From contig NZ_AUIE01000010.1 of assembly GCF_000423545.1 (NCBI RefSeq), positions 124,001 through 188,000 on the forward strand: a stretch of 64,000 bases of DNA, read 5' to 3'. The translations under genes and the position numbers were made by a program. Position 1 is the stretch's first letter. Every line of letters starts with the position of its first letter. Origin of the DNA: Metapseudomonas resinovorans DSM 21078. Lineage in GTDB: Bacteria; Pseudomonadota; Gammaproteobacteria; Pseudomonadales; Pseudomonadaceae. Under the pieces are notes generated by a model. It searched no databases. It had not been told where the DNA came from and was given only the letters and a program-made list of their open reading frames with translations. Below, piece by piece: positions 8,156 to 16,792 of the stretch.

Positions 8156-9439
8156 TCAGTTCTGAGCCCAACCTTCGGCATAGAGCTGCTGTGCCAGCAG
8201 CCCCAGACGCATGGTCAGGATGCGGTTCTCGCCGTCCTCGATCAGAGAGGCCTGGGTGTCGCGCAGTAGTTTCTCGATGGGATATTCGAGGGTGGTACCG
8301 TTGCCACCGAACAGGCGGAAGGCCTCCTCGACCACCGCCAGTGCTTCCTCGGTCACGGTGACCTTGGCAGAGGCCGTCGCGTACGGATGGGTCAGCGGCG
8401 ACAGGCGCGCGAAGCTCAGTGAGCGACGGGCAACCGCTCGGGCGGTTTCAACGCGGCGAAGCATTTCGCCCAAGCGCAGGCGGGTCATCTGGTGGTCGAT
8501 CAGCATCCGACCACCCTGGCGGCGCTCATGGCAGTACTGCAGGGCGAGCTCGAAGGCCGCCCGAGCCACACCGGTGAAGACCTGGCTCATATGGGTACCG
8601 GCATAGGACCAGGAGGAGCTCACGGCGCCGTAGTAACCGTCCCGTTCGGCAATGGCGAAGCGGCGCGGGACACGTACGTCATCGAAGTAGATTTCCCCCT
8701 GGGGCAAGGAACGCTGACCGATTTTTTCCAGCGGCTTGCCCTTGGAAACTCCCTTGATATCCAGCGGGACGATCACCGCAATGCCGTTGGGCAAACCATC
8801 CTCGCCGTAGAAACCGTCACCGTAGTCGGCGCACATCAGGCCGAAGGCCACCTGCGCGACAGCACCGTTGGACACCCAGGCCGAGCTCTGGCCATTGATG
8901 ATGATCTCGTCGCCAACGACCTTGGCAGTCAGGTTGCCGATGTTGGCCGGCGTACCCACGGGCCAATCGCGCTTGATATCGAGCAACTGGTTGTCGCTGC
9001 CGCGATCCGGCTGGGTGGCCATCCAGCAGCCGATCCGCCCCTGGCACAGCTCGATCAGCTCGGCATTGCCCGCCGCGACGGCCATCTGCAGCGGGAAGCC
9101 GGCGCACCCCAGAGAGACGCCCAGACCGGCGTCGCCCCACCCCAGCTCTTCGCCGATCATGGATTCGATCCGCACCGCCATTTCCGGCGGTAGCTCCGCC
9201 AACAGCGCGGGGTCCAGCCCCAGCTTGGCGAACTCGCTGAACACCGAGTAGTAGGGAGAGCCCGGCGCCGCCACTTCTTCTGCGGTCATCCGATCCAGCT
9301 CGCGCCCCAAGGGACGCAGCACGTCCTTGGCGAATCGGTGCACAGAGGCCTGTATGGCTGCTTCTTCCTCGGAGAGAGGCGTTTCGAAACCGGAAAGGCC
9401 GGCGGCCGGAAGGGTGAGGTTGGGCTTGAGAGTAATCAT
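8156..9439 (-). CDS. acyl-CoA dehydrogenase
   Basis: This 427-residue flavoprotein of the acyl-CoA dehydrogenase family carries the C-terminal FGGNGTTLEYPIEKLLRDT signature, a central beta domain (GLMCADYGDGF region, KIGQRSLPQGEIYFDDVRVP) and an N-terminal helical domain. It catalyses alpha-beta dehydrogenation of a CoA thioester, delivering electrons to ETF. The start MITLKPN at 9439 follows a near-perfect Shine-Dalgarno (GGAGGTGATCTG-ATG). The stop of a 52-codon small ORF overlaps this ATG as TGATG, so the two are likely translationally coupled. It is the first large gene of the leftward cluster. Confidence 0.9.
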   Translation of the reverse strand: MITLKPNLTLPAAGLSGFETPLSEEEAAIQASVHRFAKDVLRPLGRELDRMTAEEVAAPGSPYYSVFSEFAKLGLDPALLAELPPEMAVRIESMIGEELGWGDAGLGVSLGCAGFPLQMAVAAGNAELIELCQGRIGCWMATQPDRGSDNQLLDIKRDWPVGTPANIGNLTAKVVGDEIIINGQSSAWVSNGAVAQVAFGLMCADYGDGFYGEDGLPNGIAVIVPLDIKGVSKGKPLEKIGQRSLPQGEIYFDDVRVPRRFAIAERDGYYGAVSSSWSYAGTHMSQVFTGVARAAFELALQYCHERRQGGRMLIDHQMTRLRLGEMLRRVETARAVARRSLSFARLSPLTHPYATASAKVTVTEEALAVVEEAFRLFGGNGTTLEYPIEKLLRDTQASLIEDGENRILTMRLGLLAQQLYAEGWAQN

Positions 9440-9597
9440 CAGATCACCTCCGCCGATGCCGGCACTTGAGTCAGCGGGCGCTGCGCGCCCAGGCAGTTGG
9501 ATTGAATCGCGGGCGACTGAACGGCCGATCCGCCGCAAAAACCGCTGCAGACGGCGAAGCCGTCGTTAGGACGGGAACCTGTCTTGAAGCTTTTCAT
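9439..9597 (-). CDS. 52-residue small ORF coupled to the acyl-CoA dehydrogenase
   Basis: A 52-codon frame starts with MKSFKTGSRPNDG and ends ASAEVI. It is preceded by GGAGGT with a 5-base spacer, an ideal ribosome site, and its TGA overlaps the acyl-CoA dehydrogenase ATG by one base. It has three cysteines (CSGFC near 17-21 and one near 35), no signal peptide and no membrane segment, and it matches no family I know. It could be a genuine small protein or a leader peptide whose translation opens the acd ribosome site. Support is the start signal and coupling only. Confidence 0.5.
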   Translation of the reverse strand: MKSFKTGSRPNDGFAVCSGFCGGSAVQSPAIQSNCLGAQRPLTQVPASAEVI

Positions 9598-10040
9598 GCA
9601 CGACCTCCAGGGGGGTCTCTTGTTGTTTTGCAGAACTGTAATCCTGTGTCAGCTTTTACGCAACACTTGTTATGCAAAACACTTGTTACGCCACGAACCA
9701 AGCGACTGGCCCCGGGGCGAACAATCGCCGTCCGCTGCAGGAAATGAATTGAGTGGCGCCCTGCCCGTTCGGTGGATTGGCGGCATGGAGGATGGCGCGG
9801 CGTAAACAAAACCGGCTCGACAGCACGTTCCGCTGCAGATTCAGGTCTCGGCATTCCCCGTGGGTGCCGACTCCCTTCCCTCCTGTCGGCACCCTGCTTC
9901 CGCCGGCGGCCACACAGCACAGCAAAGCTACAATTACTGCGGAGCCCCACCCGCTCTCCTCCCTCATGAATGGAGGCCTGGCAGCCGCACGAATGGCGCC
10001 CTAGCCATCGCGCCGATTGTTCCGGCAGAGGATTCTGGAG
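9598..10040. promoter_or_regulatory. divergent intergenic region with tandem 13-bp repeats
   Basis: These 443 bp hold no convincing gene and separate the leftward catabolic cluster from the rightward GAF-PAS-GGDEF-EAL gene. Two copies of AACACTTGTTAYG lie at 9662-9674 and 9678-9690, a 16-bp period, as expected for a regulator binding successive DNA turns. A close relative (AACGCTTGTTACC) is found at 20174-20186 in front of the tetR gene, which suggests a shared regulator. The sequence at 9628-9641 (TTGCAGAACTGTAA) resembles the copper-island box but is probably coincidental. Confidence 0.5.
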
Positions 10041-12218
10041 ATGACAGCTCTTCAGCTTCGCGACATCCGCGACCCGTTACCCGATCCCGAGCTCGACGGA
10101 TACGTCAGATTGGCCGCAATCGCGTGCCAGGCGCCCATTGCCATGCTGACGTTCCTCGACAAGGAGCAAGAGTGGTTTGGCGCGAAGCTGGGGGTGGCAT
10201 CCGGGGAGAGGCCCAGGGCGGGCTCGTTGAGCGCTGTAGTGGTGGAGTCCAACGAACTGGTTCATGTGGAGGATGCCTCCACCAATCGGCTTCTCCAGCA
10301 CTGCGCCCTGGTGGCGGGGCCACCTTGTATCAGACTCTTCGCCGGGGTCCCGCTCACCGTGGCGGAGCGGGACGTGATCGGGGTGCTTTCGGTCGCGGAT
10401 ACCGTAAAACGCAACCTCGATGCCACACAGGTCGAAGCCCTTCGCTTGCTGGCTGGCCAGATCTCGAACCTGCTTCAGCATCGGGCCACGCTACGAAGCC
10501 GACTGGAAGCAGCCGGCAAGGAGGCTGACGCGCTCGTTGGCCTAAGGGAGAGCCAGCGCACGCTGCAGACCCTGGTCAGCAACCTCCCCGGCGTGGCGTA
10601 TCGGAGCCTGAATGATGTTTCCTGGCGTCTTGAGGTCGTCAGCGAGGGCTGCCTGAAGCTCATCGGCTACTCCGCCGCCGAACTCATTGCGGGGACTGTC
10701 AGGATGGTCGATGTCATTCACCCTGACGACATTGCCTCGCTCAGGCGCAAGGTTTCCAGAGCCTTGAAGACCAGGACGCCCTACCAATCCACCTACAGAA
10801 TCAGGACCGCGACAGGGCAGACCAAGTGGGTCTGGGACAAAGGGTGCGGCGTCTACTCCGCAGACGGAGCGGTGCTCGCGCTGGAGGGGTTTATCACCGA
10901 CATCACTGACCAGAAGCACGCCGAAGAATGTATCCGCAGAATGGCCTATTTCGATGAGCTGACAGGCCTGCCCAATCGCCTGTCCATGAGGGATGCCCTG
11001 AGTACGGCCATCTCCACCTCAGGCGACTCGCACGACCCTGTTGCCCTGCTGCATATCGAAGTCGACAACTTCCGCGAGATCAACGAGACGTTGGGCTATC
11101 ACGAAGGCGACCGGCTGCTGCAGGTGGTTGCGACAAGGCTGCGCGAGGCGGTAGCCGCCAGCGAAATGGTCGCCCGAATTGCCGAGTCCTCGTTCTCGGT
11201 GTTGCTTCCAGGAATGGATGCCAGCCATGCGGTGCAAGCCGCGCGAAAGGTACTGGAAGTGTTGAGCACGCCGTTCGGGCTGGACGCCCTGCTGGTGCCC
11301 GCTGACTGCAGCATCGGAATCACGATGTATCCGGGGCATGGCAGTGACCCCGATTCGCTGTTGCGTCGCGCGAATGTTGCGCGTTATGGCGCCAGGCGCA
11401 GTGCGGAAAAAGTTGCCGTATATGCCGGCGCGCTCGACAGTGACAACGCTCAGCGGCTGATCCTGATGACCGACCTGCGTCGTGCCATCGACGGCGACGA
11501 GTTACGCCTGATGTTCCAACCCAAGGTGCGAATGCATTCAAGGCGGGTGAGCGGCGTGGAAGCACTGGTACGCTGGCAGCACCCTGAGCGGGGCCTGATG
11601 GGCCCAGGCCAATTCATCGGTTTTGCCGAGAGCGCAGGCCTGATCACCCGGCTCACACATTGGGTACTGGCGGCTGCCGTTCGCGAAAGTCATGCCTGGC
11701 ACGGCTCAGGCCATGCCGTGCCAATTGCGATCAATCTTTCGCCCCATGACATTCGAGACCGGCAGTTGCTCGAGCAGATTTCGAGAGCCCTGGAGACCTG
11801 GGGCGGCACACCGGACTGGATCCAATTCGAGCTGACCGAAAGCTGCATCATGGAAGACCTGTCAGTTGCGCGGCACGTCCTCACGCAGCTCCGCGAAGCA
11901 GGCTTCAAGCTGTTCATCGACGACTTCGGAACCGGATACTCGTCCCTCGCCTACCTCCGAAATCTTCCGGTCGACTACATAAAGATCGACCAGTCATTCG
12001 TGAAGGACCTCGACAGCGACAGCGAGTCAGCGGCCATCGTGGAAACCATCATCAAGCTTGCCCATAGCCTGGGCATTGAAGTGGTCGCTGAAGGTGTCGA
12101 GTCGGTTTCGACGATGCAGATGCTATCGAGCTGGGGTTGCGAAGAGGCCCAGGGCTATTGCATCAGCAAGCCGATATCCGGACATGACTTCCAGGCATGG
12201 AACAAGGCCTTTGTATAA
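10041..12218 (+). CDS. GAF-PAS-GGDEF-EAL cyclic-di-GMP signalling protein
   Basis: This 725-residue cytoplasmic protein has an N-terminal GAF domain (about 15-155), a PAS domain (about 180-295), a GGDEF domain (about 300-460) and a C-terminal EAL domain. The EAL domain looks catalytic: EALVRWQHPERG, NLSPHDI, ELTESCIMED, DDFGTGYSSLAYL, KIDQSFVKDL and AEGVES are present. The GGDEF signature is lost; ARIAESSFSVLLP stands where ARxGGDEFxxLL is expected. The protein is therefore predicted to be a c-di-GMP phosphodiesterase with a degenerate cyclase domain that may bind GTP. The ATG at 10041 is preferred, with GAGG 7-8 bases upstream. Confidence 0.9.
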   Translation: MTALQLRDIRDPLPDPELDGYVRLAAIACQAPIAMLTFLDKEQEWFGAKLGVASGERPRAGSLSAVVVESNELVHVEDASTNRLLQHCALVAGPPCIRLFAGVPLTVAERDVIGVLSVADTVKRNLDATQVEALRLLAGQISNLLQHRATLRSRLEAAGKEADALVGLRESQRTLQTLVSNLPGVAYRSLNDVSWRLEVVSEGCLKLIGYSAAELIAGTVRMVDVIHPDDIASLRRKVSRALKTRTPYQSTYRIRTATGQTKWVWDKGCGVYSADGAVLALEGFITDITDQKHAEECIRRMAYFDELTGLPNRLSMRDALSTAISTSGDSHDPVALLHIEVDNFREINETLGYHEGDRLLQVVATRLREAVAASEMVARIAESSFSVLLPGMDASHAVQAARKVLEVLSTPFGLDALLVPADCSIGITMYPGHGSDPDSLLRRANVARYGARRSAEKVAVYAGALDSDNAQRLILMTDLRRAIDGDELRLMFQPKVRMHSRRVSGVEALVRWQHPERGLMGPGQFIGFAESAGLITRLTHWVLAAAVRESHAWHGSGHAVPIAINLSPHDIRDRQLLEQISRALETWGGTPDWIQFELTESCIMEDLSVARHVLTQLREAGFKLFIDDFGTGYSSLAYLRNLPVDYIKIDQSFVKDLDSDSESAAIVETIIKLAHSLGIEVVAEGVESVSTMQMLSSWGCEEAQGYCISKPISGHDFQAWNKAFV

Positions 12219-12248
12219 AGAGCGGTGCGCAACGACCTTGCCGAGTTG

Positions 12249-13232
12249 CTAGATAGATCTTGAAGTCAGCATTTCCTGGATCCTCTGGGTAGCCTCCCGG
12301 GTCCGTGCCGCGAGCTTCTTCACCTCGTCAGCCACCACGGAGAAGCCACGCCCCACATCACCGGCCCGTGCTGCTTCGATAGCGGCATTGAGGGCGAGCA
12401 TGTTGGTCTGGTCGGCAATACCCTTGATCACGCCCACGACGTGCGAGATCTGCTCGTAGGTTGCCTGCATTCCAGACACCTCCCGTGCATGGATGGTTTC
12501 GGCCAACTTCTCGTCCGAGATGTCCCGTACGGCGCCGATGATGCGACAGAGCGTGCCATTGCAGTCCACGACCCCCTGCCCTCTTTCCCGGTACCAGACC
12601 TCACCCCTGGTTTTGTGCCTCATCCGGTACTCGACCGTATAGGGAGATGAAAGGTCCCCCACGCGCAGGTATTCGGTGACCACCTTCACGACCTGCTTCA
12701 GGTCATCCTGATTCACGATGGAAAAGTAGCCCTCCCAGTCGTCGTTGAAGTCCCGCTCCGAATAGCCCACCAGTTCGCGGAACTGCTTCGACCACCGCAG
12801 TTGGTTTCCTGGATGCTCCGGGTCACCGTCGACGATGAACAGCTCCCAGCAAACCTCTGTCAGCGCATTCCGGGTCACCTCCCAGACCTGCTCTTTTTCC
12901 CTGTGTAACGCCAACTGTTCATTCAGGCCGGATAGCGTCAGGTTGCGCGCCTCGATCTCGCGCTGCAGCGCCTGTATTTCATCCCGGGCGGCCTGCAGAC
13001 ACACCTGCAAGTCACGAACCAGAGCGCTTTCAAGCTCTTCCTGTTCCTGCTGGCAGTCTGGAAGCGCCTCAAGACTGAGCCGTCGCGCCAATACATCGAA
13101 GCTATCACTCAACCACGGATACTTCTCGATCAGCCCGCCCTGGTAGTCGGGGACGGGCGAACCGTTCAACAAAGACGTAATTCGCGAGCTGACCTCTTCA
13201 GCCAGACGCTTCAGCTTTCTTCCGGAAAACAT
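12249..13232 (-). CDS. soluble PAS chemoreceptor-like protein
   Basis: This 327-residue protein has no membrane segment. An N-terminal coiled region (about 25-115, rich in Glu and Gln) is followed by a PAS domain (about 130-250, ending [20 protein letters not shown]) and a short methyl-accepting signalling segment with the conserved hairpin tip region ([36 protein letters not shown]). The signalling domain stops soon after the tip, so only part of a full MCP hairpin is present, as in some BdlA/Aer-type proteins. It probably senses a cytoplasmic redox or metabolite cue. It lies convergent to the EAL protein gene with a 30-bp gap. Confidence 0.82.
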   Translation of the reverse strand: MFSGRKLKRLAEEVSSRITSLLNGSPVPDYQGGLIEKYPWLSDSFDVLARRLSLEALPDCQQEQEELESALVRDLQVCLQAARDEIQALQREIEARNLTLSGLNEQLALHREKEQVWEVTRNALTEVCWELFIVDGDPEHPGNQLRWSKQFRELVGYSERDFNDDWEGYFSIVNQDDLKQVVKVVTEYLRVGDLSSPYTVEYRMRHKTRGEVWYRERGQGVVDCNGTLCRIIGAVRDISDEKLAETIHAREVSGMQATYEQISHVVGVIKGIADQTNMLALNAAIEAARAGDVGRGFSVVADEVKKLAARTREATQRIQEMLTSRSI

Positions 13233-13389
13233 GGGCCCTCCGCGAAAACAGTGGATTCCATCGTTGGCTTGCGCCCAAAAAAATGGGGCCGAGCGCCGGG
13301 TCACGACGGGGCCCCAAAAGGTCACACTCACACCTTGCTGCCCCCTCGCGCAGCGGCACCAGCCGCTGGCAAGGAGGGCAATGTCGGCA

Positions 13390-14355
13390 TCACTGGGGCT
13401 GCACGGGGACCACGCCACGTCGCGAGAACAGGACGGGATTGTCATTGGCATCAAGCAGCGCAGCCGTTAGCGAAACCCCATCGGCCGTATGCTGCTCCAT
13501 GAAGCTCAACCCGCCGTCTCCGCTGCGCACCATCAGCCCATCCAGGCCGACCACAACCACTTGCCGGCCTGATACCGCCACGTCGGTAATGGAGCTCTTG
13601 CTTTCAAGGGAAACGCGCTGCCATTGCTGCCCATCCGCGGAGCCATGCAGCAGCGTGCCACGCTGGCCACCGACCAAAAGGGTCCCATCGGCCAGCACGG
13701 CACCCGACCACAGGGTGCCCTCGTAGCCGGTGTCCAGATAGCGCCAGGTTTTCCCCTGATCATCGGAGCGCAACACCTGGCCACGTTCAGCCGTGGCAAA
13801 CAGGTTGCCGTGGTGGTCGGCGAATAGTCCCAACAGATTGAGGTCGGCGCGGCTATATCCCGGCGGCGCTTGCAGCGCCTGCTCGGTCCAGGTCTTGCCA
13901 CCATCGTCGGTGGTCAGAACCAGTGACCAGAGGCCTACGGCCACCCCCTGCCGGGCGTTGAAGAAATGCACCGCGAACAGCGGGCGATCTTCTTCGCTGG
14001 ACAGGCGCTGGAGCTGCCAGGAGTCACCGCCATCGCTGCTGTTCAAGATCGCCCCCCAATGGCCGACTGCCCAGCCTTGCTTGGCGTCGACGAAGCTCAC
14101 CCCGGTGAGGGGTGAGGACAGCGGAACCGAGCCAGCCTGACGGAAACTTCTCCCGCGATCATCGGACAGCAGCACCATGCCGTGATCACCCACGGCGACC
14201 AGGCGTCCATTGGCCCACGTAGCACTCAGCACAGTGGCCTGGGTGGCGTAGCTCGACGGGGCTGCCGGCACGGCGTCCAAGGGTGCGGCCGGCAAGGAAG
14301 CCAACGGCAGCAGAGCGGCAAGCGCGGCCCCGGCGAGTGATTTAACGAATCTCAT
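13390..14355 (-). CDS. YCF48/BNR-repeat secreted protein
   Basis: This protein of about 321 residues has a signal peptide ([18 protein letters not shown]) and at least five Asp-box motifs ([38 protein letters not shown]), predicting a YCF48/HCF136-type beta-propeller. It is the last gene of the DUF1329-DUF1302-MMPL operon; such proteins recur with this permease type and are thought to help a transport complex in the envelope. An alternative ATG lies one codon upstream; GGAG favours the second ATG at 14355. Confidence 0.85.
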   Translation of the reverse strand: MRFVKSLAGAALAALLPLASLPAAPLDAVPAAPSSYATQATVLSATWANGRLVAVGDHGMVLLSDDRGRSFRQAGSVPLSSPLTGVSFVDAKQGWAVGHWGAILNSSDGGDSWQLQRLSSEEDRPLFAVHFFNARQGVAVGLWSLVLTTDDGGKTWTEQALQAPPGYSRADLNLLGLFADHHGNLFATAERGQVLRSDDQGKTWRYLDTGYEGTLWSGAVLADGTLLVGGQRGTLLHGSADGQQWQRVSLESKSSITDVAVSGRQVVVVGLDGLMVRSGDGGLSFMEQHTADGVSLTAALLDANDNPVLFSRRGVVPVQPQ

Positions 14356-14365
14356 CATTCTCTCC

Positions 14366-16792
14366 TCAATGCGCCAGCGCGCCAATCATGCGTACCGGGC
14401 GCTTGCGCGGGAACACCCGCTCCAGCCAGACGGCGAAGGCCGGTAGTACAGTCATGGCCATGACCATGTTGACCATGAACATGAAGGCCAGCAGCTTGCC
14501 CATGTCGGCCTGGAACTTGAGCTCGGAGAACGACCAGGTGGCTACACCAATGGCCAGGGTGATGGCGGTGAAGATGGTCGCCACACCGACCTCGAGCAGC
14601 GCATGCTCGACAGCCTTGGTGATCGGCTGGCCGTTGGCCTGGTGCAGTTGCAGGCGGTTGTAGATGTAGAAGGCGTAATCGACACCAATACCCACCGCCA
14701 GCACCATCACCGGAAGCGTGGCGATGGTCAGGCCGATCTGCAGCTCCTTCATGAACCAGTAGCCGATGAAGGTGCCGATGGTCAGCGGCAGGCAGCACAC
14801 CAGCACGGCCCGCAAGTCGCGGTAGACCACGAACACCAGCAAGGCGATGGCCGCGTAGACGTACAGCAACATCGGCGTCTCGCTCTTCTCCACCTCCTCG
14901 TTGATAGCCGCGAGCACCCCGGCATTGCCCGAGGCCAGGCGCACAGAAACGCCCTGCATGGGGAACTCGGCGCGGAAGGCCTTGGCGGCTTCGATCACCC
15001 GCTTAATGGTGGTGGCCTTATGGTCTGCCAGGTACAGGTGTACGGCGGTCATGCTGCAATCGGCGCGCATGATTCCTGAGATACGAGCGACCTCGGTGGC
15101 CAGCGAGGAGTAGTTCATCGAATCAATGGGGACCGTGTTCATCTTCGGATTCCCCTCGTTGTAACCCTCGTTGAACTGGCGCATGCCGGTCGAGAACGAG
15201 GCGACCGACAGGACCCCGGGAACGCCTTGCATTGCCCACACGAAGCGGTCCTGGTATTGCCCCAAGGCCACGTTCTCGCAGGCGCCGACGACCTCGCCGG
15301 ACTCATCCGGCTGGACCTCGAAGACTACGCTCAGCCAGTCCAGCCCGATGTCGTAGTTGCTGGCGATGGACACCGCATCGAGGTTGAAGCGGGAGTCCTC
15401 GCGCAGTTCTGGTGCACCGGCCTGCAGCGTACCAACCACCCGATCATGGCTCTGCCAGACCGCCACGGCGAACACCAGCCCGGCCGTAACCAGCACCAAC
15501 CGGGCATTGCGCCATTCGGCGAGGCGGGCCAGGCCGTGCAACCAGCGGCTGCGGCGCTCACGGGAAATCTCCTCTGCGGCGGCGTAGCGGCCGTCGACCT
15601 TCAGCATCGAGGCCACCAACGGCAGCATCACCAGGTTGGTGATGATCTTGTAGGCCACACCAAGTGAGGCGGTGATGGCCAGCTCGCGCACCATGGGAAT
15701 CGGGATCAGCAACAGCGTCACGAAAGACACGAAGGCCGTTACCAACGCCAGGGTGCCGGGAATCAGCAGGCCGCTGAAGCTGGAGCGCGCGGCCTCCTCG
15801 GCAGTCTTGCCGCAGGCGATTTCGCGCACGATGTAATTGATCTGCTGCACGCCATGGGACACACCGATGGCGAACACCAGAAAAGGCACCAGCACGGCGA
15901 GCGGATCGAGGCCGTAGCCGAGCAGACGCAGACTGCCGAACTGCCAGACCAGCGAGGTCAGCGAGCAGCCCAGGGCAAGCAGGGTGAAGCGCACGGAGTG
16001 GCAGTACCAGTACACCGCGGCGGCGGTCAGCAACAACGCCAGCAGGCAGAACTCCAGTACCGCGGAAGCACCATCGGCGATGTCGCCGATCTGCTTGGCG
16101 AAGCCGATTATCTGGATCTCGAACTTGGCGTCCTCGAACTGCGCGCGAATCTGCTGCTCCAGGACCCGGTTGTAGGCCACGTAGTCCAGGTGGGCGCCAG
16201 AAGCATCGACCTCGTTGAGTTCGGCGGTGATCATCGCACTGCTCTGGTCACGCGAAACCAGGGTGCCAATGAAGCCTCCCTGTGCCGTGGAGCTGGCAAT
16301 CTTGCTGATGATCTCCTTGTCGAGGCGCTCCGGGGTCACCGTGCCGGGAATCAACGGGTCGGCGCGAAAGCCCTCCTCGGTGATCTCGTTGACGAAGGAG
16401 TTGGGCGTCCACAACGACTGCACGCTACTGCGCGAAACGCTGGGCAGGAAGGTCACCGCCTGGGTTACGTCATACAGGCGCTTGAGCCCCTCCACGCTCC
16501 AGATATCACCCTCGCGCGCCTTGACCACTATGGTCAGGCGATTCGCCCCGATCAGGTCGCTGCGGTAGGCCCGGAAGGTCTCGACGTACTCATGACCGAT
16601 CGGCAACTGCTTTTCAAAGCCGGCGTCCATGCGCAGCTGCACAGCGAACCAGGCCATGCCTAGCGTGAAGGCGGCCAGCAACGACAGTACTGCCCAGCGC
16701 TGCTTGAACAGCCAACCCTCCAGGCGTGGCAGCACGCCACGCCTCTTCACTTCGGTTACTTCTAAAACAGGAGTGTTCACAGCGTGCCTCAC
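14366..16792 (-). CDS. RND superfamily (MMPL-type) transporter
   Basis: This 808-residue inner-membrane protein has two repeats of one transmembrane helix, a large periplasmic domain (about 50-230 and 455-620) and a five-helix bundle, the MMPL/sterol-sensing architecture of the RND superfamily. Its length is normal for the family. It overlaps the DUF1302 gene by 4 bases and precedes YCF48. MMPL members move lipids, hopanoids and other hydrophobic molecules. In this context, beside DUF1302/DUF1329 and beta-oxidation genes, uptake or trafficking of a hydrophobic growth substrate is plausible but not shown. Confidence 0.88.
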   Translation of the reverse strand: MRHAVNTPVLEVTEVKRRGVLPRLEGWLFKQRWAVLSLLAAFTLGMAWFAVQLRMDAGFEKQLPIGHEYVETFRAYRSDLIGANRLTIVVKAREGDIWSVEGLKRLYDVTQAVTFLPSVSRSSVQSLWTPNSFVNEITEEGFRADPLIPGTVTPERLDKEIISKIASSTAQGGFIGTLVSRDQSSAMITAELNEVDASGAHLDYVAYNRVLEQQIRAQFEDAKFEIQIIGFAKQIGDIADGASAVLEFCLLALLLTAAAVYWYCHSVRFTLLALGCSLTSLVWQFGSLRLLGYGLDPLAVLVPFLVFAIGVSHGVQQINYIVREIACGKTAEEAARSSFSGLLIPGTLALVTAFVSFVTLLLIPIPMVRELAITASLGVAYKIITNLVMLPLVASMLKVDGRYAAAEEISRERRSRWLHGLARLAEWRNARLVLVTAGLVFAVAVWQSHDRVVGTLQAGAPELREDSRFNLDAVSIASNYDIGLDWLSVVFEVQPDESGEVVGACENVALGQYQDRFVWAMQGVPGVLSVASFSTGMRQFNEGYNEGNPKMNTVPIDSMNYSSLATEVARISGIMRADCSMTAVHLYLADHKATTIKRVIEAAKAFRAEFPMQGVSVRLASGNAGVLAAINEEVEKSETPMLLYVYAAIALLVFVVYRDLRAVLVCCLPLTIGTFIGYWFMKELQIGLTIATLPVMVLAVGIGVDYAFYIYNRLQLHQANGQPITKAVEHALLEVGVATIFTAITLAIGVATWSFSELKFQADMGKLLAFMFMVNMVMAMTVLPAFAVWLERVFPRKRPVRMIGALAH

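Noticed and set aside
9628-9641. TTGCAGAACTGTAA upstream of the acyl-CoA dehydrogenase, one base from box 4 of the copper island
   Set aside because: It lies 29 kb outside the island in a catabolic gene context and has a broken left half-site; chance is the simplest explanation, though a genome scan would settle it.
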